A stretch of 64,000 bases of DNA, taken from positions 1 through 64,000 of the forward strand of contig DATJQP010000133.1 in the NCBI GenBank assembly GCA_035505655.1. Direction: 5' to 3'. A model generated the notes under the pieces. It was not told the DNA's origin, did not search any database, and saw nothing but the letters and a program-made list of their open reading frames with translations. Of this stretch, positions 53,636 to 62,881 are shown piece after piece. A program made the position numbers and the translations under genes. Source of the DNA: JAGVPT01 sp035505655. GTDB taxonomy: Bacteria > Bacteroidota > Ignavibacteria > UBA10030 > UBA8401. How positions within the stretch are numbered: the stretch's first letter is position 1; every line of letters begins with the position of its first letter.

Positions 53636-55279
53636 ATGAAAATCACAAACTTCCTGGCATTCAGAGTATTCCTCGTCATCCTCTTCGTCATGTTCGCGGA
53701 GACCGCGCTTCTGACCAAGTTGAGCGTCGAGCGGCAGGCGGAACTGTACATGAACGATGCGGTTCGCGAGGCGAACCGGGTGGGAGACGTCATCAAGAGG
53801 TCGACGAAGTACAGCATGATGCTGAACCGCCAGGACGACCTCCACGAAATGCTGACGACGATCGGGACGGAACCCGGCATCGAGGCGATTCGGATCTACG
53901 ACAAAAAAGGCGACGTCGTCCTCTCAACCGTGCGCTCCGAAGTCGGCACTCAAGTCAACATGAACGCCGAAGCGTGCAACGCCTGTCACCTCCCCGGAAA
54001 GCCGCCCCTCTCCCCGAATCCTCAGGAGCTCTCCCGCATCTTCTCTTCGCCGAAGGGATACAGGGTGCTCGGGATGATCATGCCGATCCGCAACGACTCG
54101 ACCTGTTCGACCGCATCATGCCATGCCCATCCGTCATCGCAGACCGTTCTCGGAGTTCTCGACATCATGATGCCGCTCCGCGACATCGACGAACACCTTG
54201 CCAGTCTCAACAGGTCGCAGTACGTCAACGCAGTGTTCATGTTCGTCGGGATGACCGCCTTTGTCGGCCTCTTCATCTGGGTTGTCGTGAACATCCCCGT
54301 CCGCAAGCTCACCCGGGGGACGCATGAGATTACGAAAGGCAACCTCAACTACCGGATCGCCGTCGCATCCCACGATGAGATCGGTCGCCTTGCGGATTCG
54401 TTCAACCAGATGGCGGAGGAGTTGCAGAGGGCGAGGAACGAATTGACGCAGTGGGCGGAAACACTCGAAGGGCGGGTGGAAGAGAAAACGGAGGAACTCC
54501 GCCGGGCCCAGGTCAATATGGTGCAGATGGAGAAAATGGTCTCCCTCGGGAAGCTCGCGTCGACCGTCGCGCACGAGCTCAACAATCCCCTTGAAGGAGT
54601 CCTGACGTATGCCAAGCTGCTCAAGCGCACCGTGAAGGAGGGAACGCTTTCGGCCGAATCGGCAGGCGAGATCCAGAGCGAGCTCTCCCTTATCGCCGAT
54701 GAGACCGCCCGGTGCGGTAATATTGTCAAGAACCTCCTCCTCTTTTCCAGGCAGAAGGTGGGAGAATACGTGGAGACCGACCTCAGGATGACGATCGAGC
54801 GTTCGTTGAAGCTCATCGACCATCACCTCCGGATGCATAACATCGTTCTCAAGGCCGAGTACGAGAAAGAACCGCTCCTTCTCTTCTGCGCCCCCGAGCA
54901 GATTGAACAGACTCTCCTGGCGATCGAGATCAACGCCGTCGAGGCGATGCCCGAAGGGGGAACGCTGGCGCTGAAGGCCTGCCTCCTCAGGGAAAAGGAT
55001 ACCATAGAGATTACCGTCGAAGACACGGGGATCGGCATCTCGGACGAAGCGATGCCGCACATCTTCGAGCCATTCTTCACCACGAAAGAGAACGGGAAGG
55101 GAACCGGTCTTGGATTGGCGGTCGTGTACGGGATTGTCGAGCGGCATGGCGGGTCCATCACGGTGCGATCGCAGGTGCACGCCGGAACGACGTTCACAAT
55201 CCTCTTCCCGCGCAACAACGCTCACCGTCCGTCGGACGTCGCACAACCTACTTTGTCACATGAGCATGCCCATGAGTAA
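53636..55279 (+). CDS. Sensor histidine kinase with periplasmic c-type heme motifs
   Basis: 547 residues. A helix at about 8-26 and a second near 199-221 bracket a periplasmic domain with a normal heme site (CNACH, 114-118) and a longer one (CSTASCH, 157-163, C-x4-C-H). HAMP and a coiled coil (about 222-310) follow, then HisKA with the phospho-acceptor STVAHELNNPLEGV and HATPase (EDTGIGISDEAM, GKGTGLGLAVVYG). It should sense redox state, oxygen or NO through heme and phosphorylate the NtrC-type regulator encoded next, whose start overlaps its end. The heme ligands are inferred from motifs only. Confidence 0.88.
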   Translation: MKITNFLAFRVFLVILFVMFAETALLTKLSVERQAELYMNDAVREANRVGDVIKRSTKYSMMLNRQDDLHEMLTTIGTEPGIEAIRIYDKKGDVVLSTVRSEVGTQVNMNAEACNACHLPGKPPLSPNPQELSRIFSSPKGYRVLGMIMPIRNDSTCSTASCHAHPSSQTVLGVLDIMMPLRDIDEHLASLNRSQYVNAVFMFVGMTAFVGLFIWVVVNIPVRKLTRGTHEITKGNLNYRIAVASHDEIGRLADSFNQMAEELQRARNELTQWAETLEGRVEEKTEELRRAQVNMVQMEKMVSLGKLASTVAHELNNPLEGVLTYAKLLKRTVKEGTLSAESAGEIQSELSLIADETARCGNIVKNLLLFSRQKVGEYVETDLRMTIERSLKLIDHHLRMHNIVLKAEYEKEPLLLFCAPEQIEQTLLAIEINAVEAMPEGGTLALKACLLREKDTIEITVEDTGIGISDEAMPHIFEPFFTTKENGKGTGLGLAVVYGIVERHGGSITVRSQVHAGTTFTILFPRNNAHRPSDVAQPTLSHEHAHE

Positions 55280-56627
55280 CAACTTTGATAAGCAGAACAG
55301 CCTCCTCGTCGTGGATGACGAGCTTGTCGTCCGCGATTCACTCTCGAAATGGTTCAAGCAGGACGGCTACAAGGTCGACACTGCCGAGGATGCGGCGCAG
55401 GCGATCAAACGGATGAGCGAGGGACCGTGGGACGTTATTCTCCTCGACATCAAGATGCCGGGGATGAGCGGTCTCGAGCTTCAGAAACGCCTCCGGGAGA
55501 TCGATCCTTCGATTACGACGATCATGATCACAGCCTTCGCTTCGGTCGAAAGCGCCGTGCAGGCGCTGAAGGAAGGGGCGTTCGACTATGTCACGAAACC
55601 CGTCGACCCGGATCACCTCTCGCACCTCGTCATCAACGCCCTCCGGCAGAAGAAGCTTGCCTCCGAGAACGCCCAGTTGAGAGAACATCTCTCCGAAATC
55701 ATCTCGGGGGACGAAATCATCGGCAACAGCCCGCAGATGAAGAAAGTGATCGAGCTGTCGAAAACCGTGGCGCAGACCGACACCACCGTCATGATCCGAG
55801 GGGAGAGCGGTTCCGGAAAAGAGCTCATCGCGCGCGCAATCCACGCAAACAGCACAAGGCGATATTTCCCCATCATCGCCGTCAATTGCGGCGCGGTGCC
55901 AGAGAGCCTTCTCGAGAGCGAGCTCTTCGGTCACGAAAAAGGAGCTTTCACCGGCGCGCAGTACCGGCGGAAAGGTAAGTTCGAGATGGCCGACGGAGGG
56001 ACGATCTTCCTCGATGAAATCGGAACGATCAGTCAGAAGATGCAGGTTCAACTCCTCCGTGTCATCGAGTCCAAGCAATTCACGAGAGTTGGGGGGAATG
56101 AGCTCATCCATAGCGACTTCAGGATAATCTGTGCGACCAACCGGGACCTCGAAGCCGCTGTCAAAGACGGAACCTTCCGGGAGGACCTCTACTATCGCCT
56201 CAATGTCTTTACCGTGTTCATTCCTCCGATCCGCGAACGCCGCACCGATATTCCGCTCCTCGTTCATCACTTCCTGAAAAAGTATTCCGGGGTTATGAAC
56301 AAGCCTGTCGTCGAAATCACCGCCGACGCGCTCGACCTCCTCGTGCGGTACGACTGGCCGGGAAACGTCCGCGAGCTTGAAAATGTTATCGAAAGGGCCA
56401 TGGTTCTTGCCAAACCGCCGGCGATTCGCCCCGCCGATTTGCCGTTTCAGATGGTCCCCAAACACCACACCCCTTCCGACGACTCCATCGCATCGGTCGA
56501 GAAGGCGCACATCGAAGCGATGCTCGGTAAAACAGGGTGGAACATTACCCGTGCAGCAGAGATACTGGCGATCGACCGCGTGACGCTTTACAACAAGATT
56601 GCCAAGTACGGGCTATCGAAACCGTGA
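55260..56627 (+). CDS. NtrC-family sigma-54 response regulator
   Basis: 455 residues from the ATG at 55260; ATGs at 55266 and 55272 are alternatives. All overlap the kinase end. The receiver (SLLVVDDEL, phospho-acceptor in ILLDIKMPGMSG, Lys in YVTKPVDP) is followed by the AAA+ domain with Walker A GESGSGKELIARAIH, the sigma-54 contact loop EKGAFTGA, Walker B GGTIFLDEIG and the arginine finger region GGNELIHSDFRI. The C-terminal Fis-type helix-turn-helix is WNITRAAEILAIDRVTLYNK. It should switch on sigma-54 promoters when its partner kinase is active, plausibly those noted at 49146 and 53598. Confidence 0.94.
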   Translation: MSMPMSNNFDKQNSLLVVDDELVVRDSLSKWFKQDGYKVDTAEDAAQAIKRMSEGPWDVILLDIKMPGMSGLELQKRLREIDPSITTIMITAFASVESAVQALKEGAFDYVTKPVDPDHLSHLVINALRQKKLASENAQLREHLSEIISGDEIIGNSPQMKKVIELSKTVAQTDTTVMIRGESGSGKELIARAIHANSTRRYFPIIAVNCGAVPESLLESELFGHEKGAFTGAQYRRKGKFEMADGGTIFLDEIGTISQKMQVQLLRVIESKQFTRVGGNELIHSDFRIICATNRDLEAAVKDGTFREDLYYRLNVFTVFIPPIRERRTDIPLLVHHFLKKYSGVMNKPVVEITADALDLLVRYDWPGNVRELENVIERAMVLAKPPAIRPADLPFQMVPKHHTPSDDSIASVEKAHIEAMLGKTGWNITRAAEILAIDRVTLYNKIAKYGLSKP

Positions 56628-56630
56628 TCC

Positions 56631-57182
56631 ATGCCCTCGATTCGCCTTCTTGGGATCCCCCCTTCCGATGAGCAGCTCATCGAAGGGCTCGTAGAGCCCC
56701 TCCGATCCATCCTGCGCCTTCCGGTCGAGATCGGGTCAGGCTGGACGCTCGATCCGGCCTTTGCGTTCGATCCGTACCGAAACCAGGTGAATTCCAGCTC
56801 CATCATCGGAGGTTTTCTCCAGCACTTTCCGACAGTCGACGGTAAGATCCTCGGAGTGACGACGTCGGATCTCTTCGTCCCGGTCCTCACGTATGTCTTT
56901 GGCGAAGCTCAACTCGACGGCCCGATCGCCGTCGTGTCGAGCCATCGCCTTGACGACACGCTCTACGGCCTTCCTCCGAATCCCGACCTCCTGGCACAAC
57001 GACTCCTCAAAGAGGCGGTGCATGAGCTCGGCCACACTTTCGGCCTCATCCACTGCCGCGACTATCGCTGCGTTATGCACACCTCAACCGCCGCGGAAGA
57101 TATCGACATCAAGTCGGAGAGATTCTGTCCGGCGTGTGAGTCAGCCGTATCGAAAAAGAGGAGCGAGATGATGAATGGTTAG
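56631..57182 (+). CDS. Archaemetzincin-like zinc metalloprotease
   Basis: 183 residues, starting 3 bases after the regulator's stop. The extended zinc site H-E-x2-H-x2-G-x2-H (VHELGHTFGLIHC) and the following Cys-rich end (YRCVMH, then FCPACE) match archaemetzincins, where the four Cys bind a second structural zinc. There is no signal peptide, so it acts in the cytosol. Substrates are unknown in this family. Its tight linkage to the kinase/regulator pair is a conspicuous feature of the cluster. Confidence 0.9.
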   Translation: MPSIRLLGIPPSDEQLIEGLVEPLRSILRLPVEIGSGWTLDPAFAFDPYRNQVNSSSIIGGFLQHFPTVDGKILGVTTSDLFVPVLTYVFGEAQLDGPIAVVSSHRLDDTLYGLPPNPDLLAQRLLKEAVHELGHTFGLIHCRDYRCVMHTSTAAEDIDIKSERFCPACESAVSKKRSEMMNG

Positions 57183-57196
57183 CAGGTTCGGCGGCG

Positions 57197-57225
57197 TTGA
57201 CTTTACCTCCTTTTTTTGATATTAT
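57197..57225 (+). promoter_or_regulatory. Sigma-70-like promoter before the HIT gene
   Basis: TTGACT (57197-57202), a 17-base spacer, then TATTAT (57220-57225). This is a near-consensus housekeeping promoter. The roughly 110-base leader to the HIT ATG at 57340 holds a GC hairpin (GCCC-TTCG-GGGC, around 57236-57247). Confidence 0.6.
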
Positions 57226-57339
57226 TTTTCGCACGCCCTTCGGGGCTGCGAGCCGTTGCGCAGACATGCCCGCCGATTGCGCAATTCACCGACAGCCAGG
57301 CCATCTCAGGACAATCTAAGCAAGGACACGCGGCAACCG

Positions 57340-57753
57340 ATGGGGTGCATTTTCTGTAAAATTATCGCCCGGGAGATTCCCGCAGAAGTTCTTTTCGAAA
57401 ACAGCTGCGCGATCGCCATCCTCGACGTTAACCCGATCCACTACGGACATACCCTCGTCATTCCAAAAGTCCATCACCGTGACTTCCTCGAAGTGCCTGA
57501 TGAGGAGCTCGCAGGCATCATGCGCGCCGTCCACGTCGTCTCCGGGGCCCTCGTGAGAGGATTCGGGCTGGAGGGATTCAACTTTTTTTCGAACAACGGC
57601 ACCGTGGCGGGGCAATCAGTCTTTCACTTTCACATCCACATCACTCCGAGATACGCCAACGACAACATCCGGTTCGTTCTGAAACTGAAACGCTACGAAG
57701 GACAAGATATGAAGGGCGTTGCGGAAAGAATCAGGGCGTCGATCTCCGGCTAA
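57340..57753 (+). CDS. HIT-family nucleotide hydrolase/transferase
   Basis: 137 residues from the ATG at 57340, at the start of MGCIFCKIIAREIPAEVLFE, the usual N-terminus of HIT/HinT proteins. The catalytic triad HFHIHITP (H-x-H-x-H) is complete, and IHYGHTLVIPKVHHRDF is the nucleotide-binding stretch. It hydrolyses purine nucleotide phosphoramidates or dinucleotides in the cytosol. The isocitrate dehydrogenase gene begins 22 bp after its stop, so the two probably share the promoter at 57197. Confidence 0.93.
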   Translation: MGCIFCKIIAREIPAEVLFENSCAIAILDVNPIHYGHTLVIPKVHHRDFLEVPDEELAGIMRAVHVVSGALVRGFGLEGFNFFSNNGTVAGQSVFHFHIHITPRYANDNIRFVLKLKRYEGQDMKGVAERIRASISG

Positions 57754-57775
57754 CGAAAAACCATAAGGAAGGCTC

Positions 57776-59029
57776 ATGGCTCATTACGCCAAACTCGTTT
57801 CCCCACCGTCGGGGCACAAAATCACTTCGTTGAACGGGACGCTGACCGTGCCCGACGATCCGATCATCTGCTTCATCGAAGGGGACGGGACCGGGCCCGA
57901 CATCTGGCGCGCTTCGCGGAAGGTGCTCGACGCCGCCGTTACGAAGGCGTACGGGGGCAATCGGAACATCAACTGGTTCGAGGTCTATGCGGGCGAAAAG
58001 GCCAACAAGGTCTACGGAGAGAACACGTGGCTCCACGACGAAACTCTGGAGGCAATCAAGGAATATGTCGTCGCGATCAAGGGACCTCTGACAACTCCCG
58101 TCGGTAAGGGGATTCGGTCGATCAACGTCACCCTCCGCCAGTTGCTCGACCTCTACGTCTGTCTCCGGCCGGTACAATATTTCTCGGGAGTCCCTTCCCC
58201 CGTGCGTCATCCCGAGCTTGTCGATATGATCATCTTTCGGGAAAACACCGAAGATATTTATGCCGGGATCGAATGGAAAGCGGGATCGGAGGAGGCGGCA
58301 AAGGTGATCGACTGGCTGCAGAAGGAGATGGGTGTCAAGAAGATCCGCTTCCCGAAATCTTCGAGCATCGGGATCAAGCCGGTATCGCAGGAGGGAACCG
58401 AACGTCTCGTCCGGGCCGCGATCACGTACGCCATTGCAAACAAACGGAAATCGGTGACCCTCGTCCATAAGGGAAATATCATGAAATTCACTGAGGGAGG
58501 GTTCAGGGACTGGGGATACGAGCTGGCGAAGCGTGAGTTTTCACAACACGTCGTTTCGTGGGAAGAATGCGGAGGGACGGTCCCGGCTGGAAAGATCCTC
58601 ATCAAGGATGTCATCGCCGACGCCTTTCTCCAGCAGATCCTGACCCGGCCGGCGGAGTACGACGTCATTGCGACACTGAACCTGAACGGAGACTACATTT
58701 CCGACGCACTCGCGGCGCAAGTCGGCGGAATCGGTATCGCCCCGGGGGCAAATATCAACTATCAAAACGGCTACGCCGTCTTCGAGGCAACGCACGGAAC
58801 CGCTCCCAAATACGCCGGCCTCGACAAGGTAAATCCGGGTTCCTTGATCCTGAGCGGTGAGATGATGCTCCGTTACCTCGGATGGACCGAGGCGGCCGAT
58901 CTCATCCTCAAGGGACTCAACAGCTCCATTCAGGCGAAAACGGTCACGTATGACTTCGCGCGCCTCATGGAAGGAGCGCATGAGGTCAAATGTTCGGAGT
59001 TCGGAGAAGCTATCGTCAAAAATATGTGA
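57776..59029 (+). CDS. icd: Isocitrate dehydrogenase (NADP-type)
   Basis: 417 residues, the length of the E. coli-type enzyme. The strong ribosome site AAGGAAGG precedes it. Recognisable parts are FIEGDGTGPDIW, the isocitrate-binding RSINVTLRQLLDLYVCLRP (the Ser aligned with the regulated serine of E. coli Icd is kept), RENTEDIYAGIEW, VHKGNIMKFTEG, KDVIADAFLQQIL and EATHGTAPKYAG. It oxidises isocitrate to 2-oxoglutarate and CO2 in the TCA cycle, or works in the reverse direction in reductive variants. No AceK-like kinase is nearby. Confidence 0.96.
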   Translation: MAHYAKLVSPPSGHKITSLNGTLTVPDDPIICFIEGDGTGPDIWRASRKVLDAAVTKAYGGNRNINWFEVYAGEKANKVYGENTWLHDETLEAIKEYVVAIKGPLTTPVGKGIRSINVTLRQLLDLYVCLRPVQYFSGVPSPVRHPELVDMIIFRENTEDIYAGIEWKAGSEEAAKVIDWLQKEMGVKKIRFPKSSSIGIKPVSQEGTERLVRAAITYAIANKRKSVTLVHKGNIMKFTEGGFRDWGYELAKREFSQHVVSWEECGGTVPAGKILIKDVIADAFLQQILTRPAEYDVIATLNLNGDYISDALAAQVGGIGIAPGANINYQNGYAVFEATHGTAPKYAGLDKVNPGSLILSGEMMLRYLGWTEAADLILKGLNSSIQAKTVTYDFARLMEGAHEVKCSEFGEAIVKNM

Positions 59030-59108
59030 CGTCTTCCCGGACCCGGTGGATCAACACGCCGGGTGCCGACAGTGCCAACCGCACGCTCCGTGGCAGCAGC
59101 GTGCATGA

Positions 59109-61106
59109 TTACTTGAGGTGGAAGAGATCTCCCGCTTCCACTTCTTGCTGCTCCTTCCCCGGCGCCTGCACCATCAGCTTCAGGCCGCTCGGCCCACCCG
59201 CCTGGAAAAAGCCAGCCTCCACCTCGTGAAATCCCTTTTTGAGAAAGACTGACCCGCTCACCTCAATCATCGAATGCCGGCCGTCGTTGACGACGACTTC
59301 TTCCCCGTCGACCGCCAGGCGGGAACCGTCGTCGGAGATGAGAGTGAATTGGTAGATGCCGTCGGCATCAGCCTTGTAGTAACCGACAAAGTCGAGGCCG
59401 AAGTTGACATCCGCCGTCCCCTTCGGAATACCGATTCCCTCGGTGACGCCGGTGCGAAGAGGCGTCATCTCCGAGAAATCCGGAAGTCTTCTCCAATCTC
59501 CCTCAAAATACGAATACCGAAGCCCCGGAGAGAGTTTTTTCATGTCGATACGGGGGGTTTCAATTTCCGACTTCCCCCTCAATTCGAGAGCCACGACCGA
59601 ATGCGCAGGAACAGAGACATCAACGGCGTGATCGCTGACGGTAAAGCCGTCGAACGCCCCCGGCTCGATGTCGTTCGGCCGGTCAAACGTATTGTGGGCG
59701 CTGAGATGCTCCGACGTAAGTATTCTACCGGAGGCCGATTCCACCTTATATGATTTGAGCAGACAGGCGAGGTGCTTGACCGAGCGCGCGTTGAGGTTGC
59801 AGAGCGTGATGTGAACCTTCCCCTCCTTGTCGATCGATGAGGATGCGCTGAGAGAGGGGATGGTCCCCGTCTCAGTCGCAATGCTGTCCGTTCGCAAGGT
59901 CGCGGGGATGAGGATCGCATCCTGATGCTCCTTGTACATTTCGAAGACGTGATACGTCGGAGTCAGGACCATCGAATCGTCGCTCGTGAGGATCACCGAT
60001 TGAAGGACGTTGATCGCCTGTGCCACGGCCGCCATCTTCACTCGCGTGCAATGGTTGTTGAAGATGTTGAGGTTGATCCCGGCGATGAGCGCGTCCCTAA
60101 GTGTATTCTGCTGATAGAGAAACGAGGGGTTCGTGCCCGGCTCGACGGCGTACCATGCCCCCCACTCGTCGACGACGAGCGCAACGCTCTTACCGGGGTC
60201 GTATTTGTCCATGATCGCCGAGTTTTTCGACACGAGATCTTCCATGGCGAGCGTCTTTACCATCGCATCGTACCAGCTCTTTTCCGTGACGTCGGTGGCG
60301 TGTTGATCGTTTAGCCATGTGTAGTAGTGGAGCGAGAGCCCCCAGATGGAATTTCCGAGCGCCTTCATGACCACTTCCGTCCAGTGGTAATCGTCTCCCC
60401 CCGGGCCGACCGCGATCTTGTTGACGCGGCGCGTGCCGTAATCCTTCATGAACGTTCCGTACTGGAGGGCAAGGTCCGCATAATGTTCGGGCCGCATATT
60501 CCCACCGCATCCCCATGCCTCATTCCCGATCCCCCAGAACGCCACCCCCCATGGATCCTTGCGCCCGTTTTTCTCCCTCAGCTCCGTCATCGGACTGCGG
60601 GCATCGGAGTTGACGTACTCCACCCACTCGGAGAGTTCGCGGACCGAGCCGCTCCCGACGTTCCCGCTGATGTATGGCTGGCATCCGATCTGCTCGCAGA
60701 GGTCGAGAAACTCGTGTGTTCCAAAGCTGTTGTCTTCAACGACTCCTCCCCAGCTTGTGTTGATGATTGCGGGTCGTGAAGATCGCGGACCGATCCCGTC
60801 CCTCCAGTGATACGTGTCGGCGAAGCATCCGCCCGGCCAGCGAAGCACGGGAGCCTTGATCTTTCTCATCGCCTCGACGACGTCCTTCCTGATGCCCCGG
60901 ACGTTCGGGACTTTGGAACTTTCACCCACCCAAAAGCCTCCGTAGATGCTGTGCCCGAGGTGCTCCGCAAAGTGTCCGTAGATGTTCCGGCTGATGACGT
61001 GCCTCGCCTTCGCGAGATCGAGCGTAAGCGTGTCGTTGAATTCCTGTGCCGCGCTGATCGTGAAGACGAGAAGAAGAAGTGCCAGGAATGAGGATGTCGT
61101 TTTCAT
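59109..61106 (-). CDS. GH51 alpha-L-arabinofuranosidase with C-terminal PA14 domain
   Basis: 665 residues from the ATG at 61106. The signal peptide is SSFLALLLLVFTISAAQ. The GH51 catalytic region has VLRWPGGCFADTYHW, the acid/base Glu in WGIGNEAWGCGGNM and the nucleophile Glu in LVVDEWGAWY. The last ~140 residues match a PA14 carbohydrate-binding domain (GVTEGIGIPKGTADVNFGLD, YQFTLISDDGSRLAVDGEEV). It would release arabinose from plant-type polysaccharides outside the cytosol. No other glycan-use genes are adjacent. Confidence 0.93.
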   Translation of the reverse strand: MKTTSSFLALLLLVFTISAAQEFNDTLTLDLAKARHVISRNIYGHFAEHLGHSIYGGFWVGESSKVPNVRGIRKDVVEAMRKIKAPVLRWPGGCFADTYHWRDGIGPRSSRPAIINTSWGGVVEDNSFGTHEFLDLCEQIGCQPYISGNVGSGSVRELSEWVEYVNSDARSPMTELREKNGRKDPWGVAFWGIGNEAWGCGGNMRPEHYADLALQYGTFMKDYGTRRVNKIAVGPGGDDYHWTEVVMKALGNSIWGLSLHYYTWLNDQHATDVTEKSWYDAMVKTLAMEDLVSKNSAIMDKYDPGKSVALVVDEWGAWYAVEPGTNPSFLYQQNTLRDALIAGINLNIFNNHCTRVKMAAVAQAINVLQSVILTSDDSMVLTPTYHVFEMYKEHQDAILIPATLRTDSIATETGTIPSLSASSSIDKEGKVHITLCNLNARSVKHLACLLKSYKVESASGRILTSEHLSAHNTFDRPNDIEPGAFDGFTVSDHAVDVSVPAHSVVALELRGKSEIETPRIDMKKLSPGLRYSYFEGDWRRLPDFSEMTPLRTGVTEGIGIPKGTADVNFGLDFVGYYKADADGIYQFTLISDDGSRLAVDGEEVVVNDGRHSMIEVSGSVFLKKGFHEVEAGFFQAGGPSGLKLMVQAPGKEQQEVEAGDLFHLK

Positions 61107-61150
61107 TCGGATACTCCGCTGCCGATAATGGTTGAAAGAGAAGAGGGCGT

Positions 61151-61828
61151 TCAATGCGGCCGGCGATTCCTGCGGGCAAGCTCGGCAATGTCGAGGTTTT
61201 CGACAAACTGTGTCGTGTACCCGTCCAGCGTCACCTGAATCATTGCAAGGCCGAGGTCGCGGAGGGTGCAGACATACGCCCTGGCGAGGTAGTGCAGGAC
61301 GGGGTATAACATGCCGAGGACTCCCGCGAAACGATATGCGTTCCTGAGTCCCTTCGTCGGCTTGATAAAACCTGGCCGGAACGCGAAGACGGACTTAAAG
61401 GGGAGGCGCATGAGGTCATTCTCTGTCTTCCCTTTCACCCTGGCCCACATCCGGTTCCCGCGTTCGGTGCTGTCGGTTCCGGCTCCCGAGACATAACAAA
61501 ACGTCATCCCGGGATTTTTTGCCGAGAGAACACGGGCGACATGCATCGTCAGGTCGTAGGTCAGGCGGGTGTACTCAGGCTCGGTCTTTCCGATGGAGGT
61601 AACGCCGAGGCAGAAGTAGCAGGCATTGTACCCGACAAGGTTTTCCTCGATCGGTGCGATATCCAGCATGTCCGGATGAAGAACCTCCTTCATTTTTGGA
61701 TGCGTCACACCGCAGGATCTTCGGCCGACGACGAGCACTGATTCGACGTCCGGGTGTAGAAGCACCTCGTGGAGGACCCCCTCCCCCACCATTCCGGTCG
61801 CCCCGAATATGATCGCGTTGATCTTCAT
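61151..61828 (-). CDS. NAD(P)-binding Rossmann-fold protein (NmrA/HTATIP2-like)
   Basis: 225 residues from the ATG at 61828 (GGAAGGA site). The N-terminal IFGATGMVGEGVL is the glycine-rich NAD(P) loop. YFCLGVTSIGKTEPEYTRLT and FCYVSGAGTDSTERG resemble atypical short-chain dehydrogenases in which a Ser is kept but the Tyr-x3-Lys is not in its normal place. Function is unclear; it may be a redox sensor or an enzyme with unknown substrate. It follows the aldo/keto reductase gene by 10 bp and is likely in the same operon. Confidence 0.85.
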   Translation of the reverse strand: MKINAIIFGATGMVGEGVLHEVLLHPDVESVLVVGRRSCGVTHPKMKEVLHPDMLDIAPIEENLVGYNACYFCLGVTSIGKTEPEYTRLTYDLTMHVARVLSAKNPGMTFCYVSGAGTDSTERGNRMWARVKGKTENDLMRLPFKSVFAFRPGFIKPTKGLRNAYRFAGVLGMLYPVLHYLARAYVCTLRDLGLAMIQVTLDGYTTQFVENLDIAELARRNRRPH

Positions 61829-61838
61829 CAGTTCCTTC

Positions 61839-62828
61839 CTATTTTTCGCTGTCAAGCGTTGCCATCATCTGCGGAGCGTACCGCTCTCCGGCGACCGAGC
61901 CCAGGGGAACCAGGCGCTCGAGTTCCGCCGCCTCATCCTGCGTGAGAGTCGCGTTAAAGGCCCCGAGCGATTCCTGAAGACGCTCACGTGTGCGTGCACC
62001 GACAAGGGGGACGATCTCAATTCCGCGGGAAAGAACCCAGGCAATAGCAAGCTGCGCGACGGTTACGCCTTTTTTGGCCGCCACCGACTTCACCGCCTCG
62101 ACAAGCGCAAGATTCCGGTCGACATTGCCGGCGGCGAAACGGGGAGCAAACTTCCGGATGTCGCCGGCGGCGAAATTCCGTCCCGCGCCCCAGTGACCGC
62201 TCAGAAGTCCGCGCACGAGAACGCCGTAAGCCGTGACACCGATTCCGAGCTCGCGACAGACAGGAAGGATCTTCTTTTCAATCCCCCGATAAAAAAGAGA
62301 ATATTCGATCTGAAGGTCACAGAGAGGATGGATCGAGTTCGCACGCCGAATGGTCTCCGCTCCCGCCTCCGAGAGCCCGATGTGGCGGACGTAACCCGCT
62401 TTCACCATCTCACCGATCCCCCCCACCGTCTCCTCGATGGGAACATTGGGATCGACCCGACCGAGCCTGTAAATGTCGATGTAGTCCGTGCCGAGCCGCC
62501 GCAAGGTGTGAGAAAGAAAATTCTTCACTGCAATGGGACGGCCATCGTATCCGAGCCAGTTCCCGGCCGGATCCCGGAGAGCTCCGAACTTGACGCTGAT
62601 CTGTACGCCCGATCTGTCGCGGTCCTTCAACGCCTCTCCGATCAGCATCTCGTTGTGTCCCATCCCATAATAATCGCCGGTGTCGAGGAGCGTGATCCCG
62701 GCGTCGAGCGCGGCGTGGATCGTTGAGATGCTCTCCGATCTGTCGGCAGGTCCGTAGAAATCTGACATCCCCATGCATCCCAGTCCGATGTCGGAAACCA
62801 TTGGTCCCGATCTTCCCAATCGCTTCAT
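61839..62828 (-). CDS. Aldo/keto reductase
   Basis: 329 residues. It has the AKR signature (GMSDFYGPADRSESISTIHA, then LLDTGDYYGMGHNEMLIGEAL, with catalytic Asp and Tyr), the catalytic Lys in ISVKFGAL, and later VRHIGLSEAG and IVPLVGARTRERL for NADPH binding. The active-site His position is Gly (IYRLGRVDPNVP), as in the YakC-like AKR13 branch, where this residue also varies. It reduces small aldehydes or ketones. It is transcribed in front of the NAD(P)-binding protein. Confidence 0.93.
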   Translation of the reverse strand: MKRLGRSGPMVSDIGLGCMGMSDFYGPADRSESISTIHAALDAGITLLDTGDYYGMGHNEMLIGEALKDRDRSGVQISVKFGALRDPAGNWLGYDGRPIAVKNFLSHTLRRLGTDYIDIYRLGRVDPNVPIEETVGGIGEMVKAGYVRHIGLSEAGAETIRRANSIHPLCDLQIEYSLFYRGIEKKILPVCRELGIGVTAYGVLVRGLLSGHWGAGRNFAAGDIRKFAPRFAAGNVDRNLALVEAVKSVAAKKGVTVAQLAIAWVLSRGIEIVPLVGARTRERLQESLGAFNATLTQDEAAELERLVPLGSVAGERYAPQMMATLDSEK

Positions 62829-62881
62829 TCTTTCGTTCCTTTATTGTGTCGCAATCGTGTTTGTCTCCTCCGAACCACAGG

